Assembly: GCA_937877075.1 (NCBI GenBank)
Contig: CALEGD010000005.1
Span: 1 to 62,654, forward strand
DNA: 62,654 nt
Direction of reading: 5' to 3'
Source of the DNA: an uncultured Acholeplasmatales bacterium
GTDB lineage: Bacteria; Bacillota_I; Bacilli_A; ML615J-28; CAG-698
The stretch's first letter is position 1. Each line of letters opens with the position of its first letter. Shown here in pieces: positions 17,212 to 25,556 of the stretch. The notes below the pieces were generated by a model. It ran no database searches and was not told the origin of the DNA. It saw only the letters and a list, made by a program, of their open reading frames with translations. The translations under genes were made by a program, and so were the position numbers.

Positions 17212-19058
17212 TGAAAGAATTGGATATACCGATGTCCATTAAGATGAATTATAAATGCTTTCCCGGAATCAAAGATTTGGATTCGGGATTAATAATTGAC
17301 GAACAGGAAATTATCGATTTATTGGAATATATCGATCGGCGTTATGATTGTGCCGATTTTCGGATGATTCCGATCCTCAGAACGCTTTATGCCTATTCCT
17401 CGCTTCTGTCGGAAGAAACCTTAACAAAAATAAGAAGAACCGTTCTAGATTTTAAATATTGGATGGATGAACCCGGGGAAGACGGGATGTGTTATTGGAG
17501 CGAAAACCATCAATTGATCTTTGCGACCATTGAATACTTGGCTGGGCAATATTATCCTAACGAAATCTTTACCAATAATAAGATGACCGGTATTGAGAGA
17601 ATGGCTCATAGCAAGTGGCGTCTCCTTGATTGGTTTCTTCACCGCTATCAATACGGATTTGTTGAGTGGCATTCAAACACGTATTATGAAGAAGATATCG
17701 CGCCTTTATCACTATTGATTGATTTTTCCAAGGATGAAGAGATTTCTCGAAAAGCAACTTTTTTGATAGATTTATTGATGCTTGATCTTGCGGTAAATAA
17801 TTACCGGGGTTATTTTGTTGCAACAAGCGGTAGATGTTACGAAGAACAAAAGAAAAATCCCCAGAGACAAGATGTTTTGGAGATTATGAAAAAAGCTTTC
17901 GGAATCGGTCCGATTAAAGAATATGATTATACTCGTTTATCAGCAGATTTTATACTAAACAAGAATTATCAGATTCCGGAAGTGATTAAGGAAATTGCCC
18001 AAAGCAAGGCGACTTTTATTTTAAAAGAATCATTGGGATTGGATTTAAAAGAAGTTCGTGAAAAAATTGATTCAAATAATAAAATAGATACAGTCGGTCT
18101 TTACTATTGGACAATGGAGGCCTTTACTAACCCCGAATCGGTTGCACTATCCGTGGAAATGTTCAAAAAATGGAAAATGCATTCAAATATTTTTTTAAAA
18201 AATATGAAAGTGTTAGATAATTGGTTTTTAAAAAAATTCAAACTTTTACCATTTTTGGTACGCTTATTGAATCCTGTAACCCAAGGAATCGCTATTCAAA
18301 GAGCAAATACCTATTCATACCGCCACGCGGATTATTTTCTTTCGACCGCTCAACTTTATCATCCGAAAGAATTCGGTGATCAACAACATATATGTCAAGC
18401 AACTTTGGGTGAGGATATTACAGTTTTTACTACCCACCCGGCAAAGAGTTTTTTCGACGATAATGCCAGAAATTTTTCTCCGGCTTATTGGGTTGGCAAT
18501 GGCATAAACCCTTACGCGGTTCAATTTGAAAATATTGCTTTAATCTACTATGATTTGACTCCGAGAAAAGGTTTACTTGAAAGCAAACGACAGTTTTTTA
18601 CTCATCTTTACTTTCCGGAAGAGAAGTTTGAAAAAGCATATTACGGTGATGATTTTCTAATCGGGTTCTATCAAAAAAGTTTAATCGGAATCAAAAGTTT
18701 AAAAAGAATAAAAAAGATTAGTAATGTAGAATGGATTCAAGAAGGAAAGTATACCGCTTGGAGCATCACTTTATCAAGTACTGATGATATTTCTATAAAT
18801 GAATTTATTGACTTAATAAAAAAATCGAAAATCTTCTTAGATAAAAAATCGATTGTTTATCAATCTAACCGTAATTTAAAAATTATTCTGAAGAAGAATC
18901 CGATCTTTCTTGTTGACGGAAAGAAAGAGAAAATCAATTACAAGCGATATGAACTTCCCTTTATTGAATCCGAGGAAACAACAAAAGATTATCGGATTAA
19001 ATATAAAGATAAGTATCTTTTCTTAAACTTTAAGAAAATGGAGAGAAAATATGGCTAA
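17211..19058 (+). CDS. Cytosolic 615-residue protein of a uronide cluster, family not recognised
   Basis: No signal peptide or membrane segment, so it is intracellular. The first ~330 residues are helical with spaced aromatic/acidic motifs (GMCYWSENHQL, WLDxFLHRYQYGFVEWHSNTYY), the look of an alpha/alpha-toroid as in heparinase- or GH-type barrels. Residues ~360-460 carry YSYRHADYFLSTAQ and EFGDQQHICQATLG, and the last 150 residues look like beta sandwich. Histidine and tyrosine residues in the toroid could serve a lyase or hydrolase. Its position between a GPH symporter and a GH105 hydrolase (8-base overlap with the latter) suggests it depolymerises the imported uronic-acid oligosaccharide. 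The function is inference. Confidence 0.7.
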   Translation: MKELDIPMSIKMNYKCFPGIKDLDSGLIIDEQEIIDLLEYIDRRYDCADFRMIPILRTLYAYSSLLSEETLTKIRRTVLDFKYWMDEPGEDGMCYWSENHQLIFATIEYLAGQYYPNEIFTNNKMTGIERMAHSKWRLLDWFLHRYQYGFVEWHSNTYYEEDIAPLSLLIDFSKDEEISRKATFLIDLLMLDLAVNNYRGYFVATSGRCYEEQKKNPQRQDVLEIMKKAFGIGPIKEYDYTRLSADFILNKNYQIPEVIKEIAQSKATFILKESLGLDLKEVREKIDSNNKIDTVGLYYWTMEAFTNPESVALSVEMFKKWKMHSNIFLKNMKVLDNWFLKKFKLLPFLVRLLNPVTQGIAIQRANTYSYRHADYFLSTAQLYHPKEFGDQQHICQATLGEDITVFTTHPAKSFFDDNARNFSPAYWVGNGINPYAVQFENIALIYYDLTPRKGLLESKRQFFTHLYFPEEKFEKAYYGDDFLIGFYQKSLIGIKSLKRIKKISNVEWIQEGKYTAWSITLSSTDDISINEFIDLIKKSKIFLDKKSIVYQSNRNLKIILKKNPIFLVDGKKEKINYKRYELPFIESEETTKDYRIKYKDKYLFLNFKKMERKYG

Positions 19059-20121
19059 TCCATTATTAGAAAAAGTAAAAGAATTAGTTGATGATTATCG
19101 GAGACATAATGATCCAAAAATGAAGTGGATGTGGGGAGAAGGGTTGCTCGGTTATGCGATGTTATTATTGGACGAACATCTCAAGACGAAAGAAAGCCTT
19201 CCTTTCCTTACTTCATACTGCGATTATTATTTAAAAAGTCGTCCTAAATTGGATCATGCTGATAGAGTCGCTCCGGTTCTGATTACCTATTTGACCGACA
19301 AAATGAATCATACCGAACATTATAAAGAACTTACTGACGAGGGAATGGATTATATTTTAAATGAGCCACGACTTTTAGGTGATGCCGTTAATCATCTGGG
19401 GAGAAGTTTTGTTGGAAAATTTTATCCGAAATCCATTTGGGTTGATAGTTTGGTTATGTTTGCACTTTTTCCGGCTTTATATGGTAGACTGGAAGGGAAT
19501 GAAGAACTTCTGGAAGTTGCTAGCCGGCAACCACAATTGTATTATAAATATCTCTGTGATTCCACAACTCAGCTTTGGTATCATTCATATTGGGTAAAAA
19601 GCAAACAAGCTTATCCTCTCAAGAATCTTTTTTGGGGAAGAGGAAACGGTTGGATATTATTTTCGCTTCCTTCAATTCTTGATTATTTGGGTGATCATCC
19701 GGCAAAACCTGATATTGTTGAAATGTTTAGAAAAACAGCGGAAGCCGTTTTAAAATACCAAAAAGAAAACGGCATGTTTAATACATTACTGACCAGACCT
19801 TCTTATGAAGAAACTTCCGGTACCGCACTGATTGCTGCCGGTTTAATTCATGGTGTCAATCATAAATACCTAGATGAGAAATTCTTAGAACCGGGTGTAA
19901 AAGCTTATCGGGCTGCGATTAATAAAATCAAAGATAAAAAAGGAATGAAAGTACTCTCCGGTATCAGCGGTCCGACAATTCCCCTACAGGTTTTTCCAAA
20001 ACTTGGCTATACTTTGGTAAGAAGAAAAGATAATTGGAGTTACGGAATCGCCGCTTTAATCTTTGCTGCGATCGCACATGATAATATCGGTAATGAAAAG
20101 AAAATTCCCTGGTTAAACTAA
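19051..20121 (+). CDS. GH105-type unsaturated glucuronyl / rhamnogalacturonyl hydrolase
   Basis: A 356-residue cytosolic protein of the YteR/YesR class. It has an alpha6/alpha6-barrel pattern with the family motifs WMWGEGLLGYAML, LDHADRVAPVL, SIWVDSLVMF, the hallmark FWGRGNGW (near residue 198) and YEETSGTALIAAGLIHG. The aspartates in the LDHAD and WVDSL blocks occupy the positions of the two catalytic aspartates of YteR. Such enzymes hydrate the C4-C5 double bond of unsaturated uronic acids left by polysaccharide lyases, releasing the keturonic acid. The start overlaps the previous gene by eight bases, so they are co-translated. Confidence 0.9.
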   Translation: MANPLLEKVKELVDDYRRHNDPKMKWMWGEGLLGYAMLLLDEHLKTKESLPFLTSYCDYYLKSRPKLDHADRVAPVLITYLTDKMNHTEHYKELTDEGMDYILNEPRLLGDAVNHLGRSFVGKFYPKSIWVDSLVMFALFPALYGRLEGNEELLEVASRQPQLYYKYLCDSTTQLWYHSYWVKSKQAYPLKNLFWGRGNGWILFSLPSILDYLGDHPAKPDIVEMFRKTAEAVLKYQKENGMFNTLLTRPSYEETSGTALIAAGLIHGVNHKYLDEKFLEPGVKAYRAAINKIKDKKGMKVLSGISGPTIPLQVFPKLGYTLVRRKDNWSYGIAALIFAAIAHDNIGNEKKIPWLN

Positions 20122-20140
20122 AGTTAGAACGGAGTAATTT

Positions 20141-21322
20141 ATGAGCGAATTAATTAAAACACCCCAACAAAAACAAGACGTTTTAAATAAACTCGTCGAA
20201 AAGTTGATTCAAAATGAAAGTGTTAAGGAGTTCTTTTTAGAAAACGATGAAGTTATTAAATCCATTACACCTTTTGATGTCTTTTCAATTTCTTTTTTTC
20301 AAGAAGAATCTAAATTAGGAATTGAAGAAATCAAGCAAATTGCCGGAAAACTGATAAATCTCATTCATAACGGACTAGAAAAATATCAATGGGAAAAAAC
20401 AAACACTTCATACTTGATGAAGTGTTTGCTTGATGAAGGAAAAGCTATCAGAGATAAATTCGCCAGTATTAAACCTTTGATTAAAGAACTGAATAATTCA
20501 AACAAAGAAAAAATAAATAATGTTTTTCTAAAACTAAAAGATTTAAGTAAAAGATTTTTGAAGATGCAGAATATTATATATCCTCATCTTGAAAAGAAGA
20601 TGGTCAACCCTAAACCTTTACAAATAATGTGGAGTTTGCATGATGATGCAAGAGACTTATTGAAAGATTTGTCTGTTCAGTTTCAAAGTAATGATCCGAA
20701 TTTTAATAAGACGATCGGTAAGTATTTTTTCTTAGTTTATGGAATTCTTGAAAAAGAAGAACTTTTGGTGTTGCCGATTGCTTCAAGAGTTATAAAAGAA
20801 GCGGAATGGAAAGTTATGTTTAAGGAATCTCTGGAATACGGATTTAGTTTTCTTGATGTTGATGATCCAATCGAGGAAAAAGAAATAAAAGACAGCCATG
20901 ATTTTAAAGGTTTACTCTTTACTTCGGAAACCGGGGGTTTAACCCTAGAAGAACTGATTTTAGTATTTAACCGTCTTCCCCTTGATTTAACCTTTGTTGA
21001 TGAATTCAATCAGGTGAAATATTTCAATAATGCACCGAGCCGTATTTTTCCTCGATCCCCGTCGGTTATTGGAAGACAAGTAAGCAAATGCCATCCTCCC
21101 AAAAGCGTACATCTTGTCGAAGAAATTGTAGAAGAGTTTCGGAAAGGTGCTAAGAATGAGGCGAAGTTTTGGTTGGAAATTAGAGGCCGATTCATAGTAA
21201 TTACATATTATGCCATTCGTGATAAAATTGGTCGCTACAAGGGAGTATTGGAAGTAAGTCAAGATGTAACCGAAATCAGAAATTTGACAGGTGAACAAAG
21301 ACTATTAAATTGGGCAAAATAG
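20141..21322 (+). CDS. DUF438 / hemerythrin-like / PAS domain protein
   Basis: A 393-residue protein of the COG2461 type. Residues ~15-75 are a DUF438 helical domain; ~85-235 hold a hemerythrin-like HHE bundle, with IIYPHLEKK, MWSLHDDARDLL and GILEKEELLVLPIA supplying the His/Glu ligands for a di-iron or haem-type sensor site; ~285-385 form a PAS domain (LTFVDEFNQVKYFNNAPSRIF...YKGVLEVSQDVTEI). Such proteins are thought to sense oxygen, NO or redox state, but have no output domain. It lies 19 bases after GH105 and may share its transcript, though its role there is not obvious. An intrinsic terminator follows. Confidence 0.88.
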   Translation: MSELIKTPQQKQDVLNKLVEKLIQNESVKEFFLENDEVIKSITPFDVFSISFFQEESKLGIEEIKQIAGKLINLIHNGLEKYQWEKTNTSYLMKCLLDEGKAIRDKFASIKPLIKELNNSNKEKINNVFLKLKDLSKRFLKMQNIIYPHLEKKMVNPKPLQIMWSLHDDARDLLKDLSVQFQSNDPNFNKTIGKYFFLVYGILEKEELLVLPIASRVIKEAEWKVMFKESLEYGFSFLDVDDPIEEKEIKDSHDFKGLLFTSETGGLTLEELILVFNRLPLDLTFVDEFNQVKYFNNAPSRIFPRSPSVIGRQVSKCHPPKSVHLVEEIVEEFRKGAKNEAKFWLEIRGRFIVITYYAIRDKIGRYKGVLEVSQDVTEIRNLTGEQRLLNWAK

Positions 21323-21326
21323 ATAG

Positions 21327-21349
21327 AAAAAGAGCCGAAGCTCTTTTTT
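21327..21349 (+). terminator. Intrinsic terminator
   Basis: AAAAAGAGC, loop CGAA, GCTCTTTTT: ends the transcript of the 15790-21322 genes. Confidence 0.85.
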
Positions 21350-21448
21350 ATTTACTAGGAAAGTGCTTTTCATCTAGAAAAAACCTTTGTTTGTGCTCTT
21401 TTATTAACCTAAAATTAATAAGAATGTATTTATTAGCAGAAGCAAAAA

Positions 21449-21703
21449 CATAAAGGTGATAACCAAGAAGAATCATGTAAATCCGAAGCATTATTCTTTG
21501 GTAATGATGAAATACATTTATATAAAGATGTTGCGATTCACAAATTAAGCGGTAAAAAGATAAAAAGAGGTTTTATACAAAACCTCTAGTGGTAGTATTA
21601 TCAATGCAGATTTCAATGCAGCATTAAATATACTAAAGAAAAGTAAACTGGATAAAAAAGTAATACTTTTTTTACAGTATAGTGGTGCGAAACACCAATA
21701 AGA
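21449..21703 (+). pseudogene. TnpB (IS200/IS605 OrfB) C-terminal remnant
   Basis: The end of a transposon TnpB protein can be read in two frames: first QEESCKSEALFFGNDEI and LSGKKIKRGF (the family's zinc-ribbon/RGL region), then, after a frameshift near 21590, INADFNAALNILKKS, which matches the conserved INADxNGAxNILRK. No N-terminal RuvC or helix-turn-helix part is present, and I see no end hairpins that would define an element, so this is a dead relic. Confidence 0.75.
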
Positions 21704-21759
21704 TTAAAATTAGTTTAATTAATCTTAAGAGAGTGAAAATTAATTTTTCACTTTGTTCA

Positions 21760-21957
21760 TTAAAGTTTTACAACATTGACTGCATGTTTCCCTTTCGGGC
21801 CTTCTGCTACTTCATATGAAACTTTTTGCCCTTCAGCAAGAGTTTTGTCAGATAAATCTTCTATAGCTGTATGATGAACGAAAATATCATTTCCATCATC
21901 GCCAGTTATAAAGCCAAAGCCTTTATAGGCATTAAACCATTTGACTGTTCCTGTAAT
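21760..21957 (-). CDS. csp: Cold-shock protein (CspA family) with ATT start
   Basis: A complete 65-residue cold-shock domain read on the minus strand: TGTVKWFNAYKGFGFITGDD...DIFVHHTAI...AEGQKVSYEVAEGPKGKHAVNVVKL, including RNP1 (KGFGFI) and RNP2 (DIFVHH). It should bind single-stranded RNA or DNA and act as an RNA chaperone. No ATG, GTG or TTG exists in frame upstream; the frame closes with TGA seven codons back. The codon aligned with the usual Met is ATT (21957-21955), preceded by AAGGAA at a normal distance. A second ATT lies just before it. It escapes automatic gene finding for this reason. Confidence 0.85.
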   Translation of the reverse strand: MTGTVKWFNAYKGFGFITGDDGNDIFVHHTAIEDLSDKTLAEGQKVSYEVAEGPKGKHAVNVVKL

Positions 21958-22021
21958 AATAGGTCATTCCTTTCCTTTCCTAACCTAAGGAAAAAGTATT
22001 ATAAGATTAACTTACTATTTT

Positions 22022-22049
22022 ATTATAACATAATTATCCTAAAAGGCAA
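22022..22049 (-). promoter_or_regulatory. Possible csp promoter
   Basis: On the minus strand, TTGCCT (22049-22044), 16-base spacer, TATAAT (22027-22022). This leaves a leader of about 60 bases before the cold-shock gene. Confidence 0.5.
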
Positions 22050-22102
22050 TGACAATTTTATTTTTATTACAAAACAAGACATTAAATGCTGGGTTATTTT
22101 GC

Positions 22103-22131
22103 TTGACAGACAGTTTTTTTCAGCATAAAAT
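22103..22131 (+). promoter_or_regulatory. Promoter of the CDF transporter
   Basis: TTGACA (22103-22108), 17-base spacer, TAAAAT (22126-22131). It is followed by a ~180-base leader (to 22316) with a small hairpin (TGTTC / GAACA near 22150-22166); I could not match the leader to a known riboswitch. Confidence 0.7.
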
Positions 22132-22316
22132 ATAATATATGAAAATTTGTTCATATATTAGGAACATGGAAAGTCTTCGTTTGGAAAAATAAGATAAATT
22201 ATATGGTGTAACCTTTTTATTCTAGAAATTCGGATTAATTCATAAACTTACTAAAACAAATGGTTGAAGATGCATAATTAAGGACCGATGTTTAAAACTA
22301 ATTGAAAGGAAATATT

Positions 22317-23243
22317 ATGTCTAAAGAACATCATCATACACATCAGGCAAATAAAAGGATTTTATTAATTGCTTTTATAATCATCACTATATATATGATT
22401 ATTGAAGTGGTTGGGGGCATCCTGACAAATAGTTTGGCATTGTTGTCAGATGCCGGACATATGTTAAGCGATTCCTTTTCCTTAGGAATTGCTTTACTGG
22501 CTTTTATATTAAGCGCTAAACGATCCGGTCATAAAAAGACTTTCGGAAATAAACGCTTTGAAATTTTGTCTGCCGTGATTAACGGCCTCGCTTTACTAGG
22601 AATTGCCGGATTTATTTTTTATGAAGCTGCCGAACGTTTTACTAATCCCCCGGATGTGGCTACTTCCGGAATGCTTATTATTAGCACCTTTGGACTTTTG
22701 GTAAATATTTTGGTTGCTTGGATTATGAATAGAGGCGCTGATACCAAAGGAAATCTCAATATACGTGGGGCTTTTCTTCATGTCATCAGCGATATGGTCG
22801 GTTCTATCGGGGCAATTTCAGCAGCATTATTAATGATGTTTTTAGGATGGAAATGGGCAGACCCGCTTGCCAGCATCTTTGTTGGGTTACTGGCTTTAAG
22901 AAGCGGGTTCCTGGTTACCAAAGAATCTCTTCATATCTTAATGGAAGGAACTCCTAAGGATGTTGACGTGGAAAAAGTCATAAAAACAATTCAAAACCAA
23001 GATAATATTAAGTCTCTGCATGACCTCCATATTTGGACCATCACCAGCGGATTAAATGCTTTATCTTGCCATGTAATTATTGATGATAATATCAATTTAT
23101 CAAAATGTGTGGAAATCTTAAAAAAACTAGAACATAAACTTGAACATCTTGGTATCAGGCATGTAACGATTCAAATCGAAACCGAAGACAATGATCATCC
23201 GGACACAATTTTTTGTAATGGGGAAAAACACTACGATAAATAG
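22317..23243 (+). CDS. Cation diffusion facilitator (CzcD-like metal exporter)
   Basis: A 308-residue membrane protein of the CDF family. The N-terminus is His-rich (EHHHTHQ), followed by six predicted helices; helix 2 carries LALLSDAGHMLSD and helix 5 HVISDMVGS, giving the two HxxxD/DxxxD metal sites typical of Zn2+/Co2+/Cd2+ exporters. The C-terminal ~90 residues form the cytosolic ferredoxin-like regulatory domain (LHDLHIWTITSGLNALSCHV). It pumps divalent metals out in exchange for protons. ATG 22317 is chosen because AAAGGAA lies before it; the in-frame TTG at 22302 overlaps that ribosome site. Confidence 0.92.
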   Translation: MSKEHHHTHQANKRILLIAFIIITIYMIIEVVGGILTNSLALLSDAGHMLSDSFSLGIALLAFILSAKRSGHKKTFGNKRFEILSAVINGLALLGIAGFIFYEAAERFTNPPDVATSGMLIISTFGLLVNILVAWIMNRGADTKGNLNIRGAFLHVISDMVGSIGAISAALLMMFLGWKWADPLASIFVGLLALRSGFLVTKESLHILMEGTPKDVDVEKVIKTIQNQDNIKSLHDLHIWTITSGLNALSCHVIIDDNINLSKCVEILKKLEHKLEHLGIRHVTIQIETEDNDHPDTIFCNGEKHYDK

Positions 23244-23255
23244 CAAAGGAAGTTT

Positions 23256-23286
23256 AACTGATCGACAATATTGATCAGTTTTATTT
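23256..23286 (+). terminator. Intrinsic terminator after the CDF gene
   Basis: AACTGATC, nine-base loop, GATCAGTT, then TTATTTT. Confidence 0.75.
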
Positions 23287-23446
23287 TGGTCTTGAGGCTT
23301 TTAGTTTATTTACCCGCTAATATTCAAACGTAATATTTTAAACTCGTCCTGAATATTATCAAATAAAAGCACGGTAATAGTTTTTGGTTTTCAAAAATAG
23401 TCTTTAAGGGTATAAGTAAAAAATTGAAAATGAAAGAGGAATCAGC

Positions 23447-24466
23447 ATGAAAAAAATCTTGGTTACAGGGGGTGCCGGTTACATCGGCTCTCACACCGCT
23501 TTGGAACTATTGAATCGCGGATATGATATTATTGTTGTAGACAACCTATCTAATTCTTCGTCAGAAAGCCTAGTAAGAGTGGAAAAAATCACTAAAAAAA
23601 AGGTTAATTTTTATTTGGGTGATATTCGGGATTGGAAACTTCTTAATAAAATTTTTCAAGAAAACGATATAACCCATGTTCTTCATTTTGCCGGGCTTAA
23701 AGCCGTCGGAGAAAGCGTTGAAAAACCTCTTGATTATTATCATAACAATATCTACGGAACTTTAGTTTTGCTTGAAGCAATGCAGAAAGCCAGAGTTAAA
23801 AGTATTATTTTCTCTTCATCCGCTACTGTTTACGGTGAACCGGAAAGACTGCCTCTAGATGAAGATTGCCGTCTTGCGGTCACCAATCCTTATGGTGCAA
23901 CAAAACTGATGATTGAAAACATTTTAAAAGACCTTTACCGAGCCGATTCCGCTTGGAACATCGTTATTCTTCGTTATTTCAATCCTGTCGGAGCTCATGA
24001 AAGTGGTTTTATAGGTGAGGATCCAAACGGCATTCCCAATAACTTAGTACCGTATATTACTCAGGTTGCAGTTGGAAAAATGGATGAAATTAAAATTTTT
24101 GGGGATGATTATGAAACGATTGACGGAACCGGTGTTCGGGATTATATTCATGTTGTTGATTTGGCATTGGGACATATTAGGGCGCTAGAAAAGATTAATG
24201 ACGCCGGGCTCAGGATTTACAATCTTGGAGCAGGCCGGGGATATAGCGTTTTAGAAATGATTAGAGCCTTTGAAAAAGTATGCCTGAGGAGGCTTCCATA
24301 TAAAATTGTCGGTCGCAGGCCAGGTGATATCGCAGTTTGTTACGCGGCTTCGGAAAAGGCTAAACTTGAACTCGACTGGAAAGCCGAAAGAGGTATTGAT
24401 GAAATGTGTGCTTCCCACTGGAAGTGGCAAAGTCAAAACCCTAATGGTTATAAGAAAACAGTGTAA
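23447..24466 (+). CDS. galE: UDP-glucose 4-epimerase
   Basis: A 339-residue extended short-chain dehydrogenase. The NAD-binding TGGAGYIGSHTALELL opens the protein, FSSSATVYG supplies the catalytic Ser/Thr region near residue 124, and YGATK (near residue 149) holds the Tyr-Lys pair. It interconverts UDP-galactose and UDP-glucose in the Leloir pathway, serving galK-galT at 4623-7234 and probably glycolipid or exopolysaccharide synthesis. AGAGGAA precedes the ATG. The gene appears to be single, with no operon partners; the T-box transcript begins just after it. Confidence 0.96.
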   Translation: MKKILVTGGAGYIGSHTALELLNRGYDIIVVDNLSNSSSESLVRVEKITKKKVNFYLGDIRDWKLLNKIFQENDITHVLHFAGLKAVGESVEKPLDYYHNNIYGTLVLLEAMQKARVKSIIFSSSATVYGEPERLPLDEDCRLAVTNPYGATKLMIENILKDLYRADSAWNIVILRYFNPVGAHESGFIGEDPNGIPNNLVPYITQVAVGKMDEIKIFGDDYETIDGTGVRDYIHVVDLALGHIRALEKINDAGLRIYNLGAGRGYSVLEMIRAFEKVCLRRLPYKIVGRRPGDIAVCYAASEKAKLELDWKAERGIDEMCASHWKWQSQNPNGYKKTV

Positions 24467-24487
24467 ACATTTTCATTCATTGTTGAA

Positions 24488-24515
24488 TTGAAAAATTAGG
24501 TATTTTTAGTATAAT
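24488..24515 (+). promoter_or_regulatory. Promoter of the met T-box operon
   Basis: TTGAAA (24488-24493), 16-base spacer, TATAAT (24510-24515). Confidence 0.65.
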
Positions 24516-24539
24516 AAAGACATATATAAATAACAAACA

Positions 24540-24790
24540 AAGACGATGAAAAGAAGAGTAACCAAGTGAGGTATTTACAGAGAGTTCCGGTAGGTGAGAG
24601 GGAATAATGCTGATTGTGGTGAAGATGGCCTTGGAGTTGCTTGGTTGAGCAGATAATGTAAAATCAAGACGTGTTCGCACGTTACAGCGATAGAGTATGA
24701 TAGTACTCGAAGTGGTTACAATAGTGATATTGTAATAAAAAAGGTGGTACCGCGGGAATATATCTCGTCCTTTTAGAGGACGGGATTTTT
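24540..24790 (+). ncRNA. T-box riboswitch leader (predicted methionine specific)
   Basis: The leader has the T-box sequence AAGGTGGTACCGCG at 24741-24754 (antiterminator bulge that pairs with the uncharged tRNA CCA end) followed by a terminator, TCGTCC / GGACGGGA plus seven T's (24764-24790). The distal stem I elements (CAGAGAG, then GGTGAGAGGG) are also present around 24580-24605. The base of stem I pairs AACCAAG with CTTGGTT. In the 3' strand of stem I, GAAGATGGCC places ATG (24625-24627) in the specifier position, fitting tRNA-Met and the downstream methionine importer. Uncharged tRNA would stabilise the antiterminator and turn the operon on. Confidence 0.92.
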
Positions 24791-24809
24791 TTGTTTTTAG
24801 GAGGAAATT

Positions 24810-25556
24810 ATGGTTAGAATTGAAAATATATCTAAATCATTTATTCAAGCAAATAATGAAAACTTGCATGCTTTGAAGAATGTATCCCTGGAAATTAGAG
24901 AAAACACAATCTTTGGAATCATTGGTCTAAGCGGAGCCGGTAAATCTACTTTACTTCGTTCAATAATCAGTTTGGAAAAAATTGATTGTGGGAGCATATT
25001 TATTGACGGAATTGAAATCACTTCTTTAAAAGAGAGTGAATTAAGGAGTTTTAAGAAAAATATCGGAGTTGTTTTTCAGGGTTATAATCTTTTATATCAG
25101 CGTAATGTAGAAAAGAATATAGCGCTTCCCCTTGAGATAAGTGGCTGGAAAAAAGAAAATATCAAGAAAAGAGTGAAATACTTGATAGAAGTTACTGGGT
25201 TAAGCGGTAAAGAAAAGGCTTATCCGGCTCAACTTTCGGGAGGGCAAAGGCAGCGGGTTGCGATAGCTCGGGCTTTGGCTTTAAATCCGAAACTGCTATT
25301 ACTGGATGAGATTACGAGTGCGCTTGACCCTAGAACCACAAATCAGATCTTAAAGTTATTACTGGAAATTAAAGAAAAGTTTCGGGTAACGATACTTCTG
25401 ATTACCCACGAGATAGCGGTGGTTTCATTAATATGTGATGAGGTAGCCGTCCTTGATTACGGTGAGATTGTAGAACGTGGGAATAGTTTTGATGTTTTAA
25501 AACATCCGAAAAGTACGGTAACAAAGATGTTACTGGGGAAAGGAGGTTTTTGTTGA
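24810..25556 (+). CDS. metN: Methionine ABC transporter ATPase
   Basis: A 248-residue ABC ATPase with Walker A (GLSGAGKST), the Q-loop, signature LSGGQRQRVAIARAL and Walker B (LLLLDEITSALD; the common DEATSALD has Ile here). It energises uptake of methionine with MetI and MetQ encoded directly downstream. Canonical MetN proteins are ~340 residues and end in a ~90-residue NIL (ACT-like) domain that binds methionine and inhibits transport; this protein stops right after the nucleotide-binding domain. Expression is instead controlled by the upstream T-box. The stop overlaps the metI start (TGATG). Confidence 0.9.
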   Translation: MVRIENISKSFIQANNENLHALKNVSLEIRENTIFGIIGLSGAGKSTLLRSIISLEKIDCGSIFIDGIEITSLKESELRSFKKNIGVVFQGYNLLYQRNVEKNIALPLEISGWKKENIKKRVKYLIEVTGLSGKEKAYPAQLSGGQRQRVAIARALALNPKLLLLDEITSALDPRTTNQILKLLLEIKEKFRVTILLITHEIAVVSLICDEVAVLDYGEIVERGNSFDVLKHPKSTVTKMLLGKGGFC

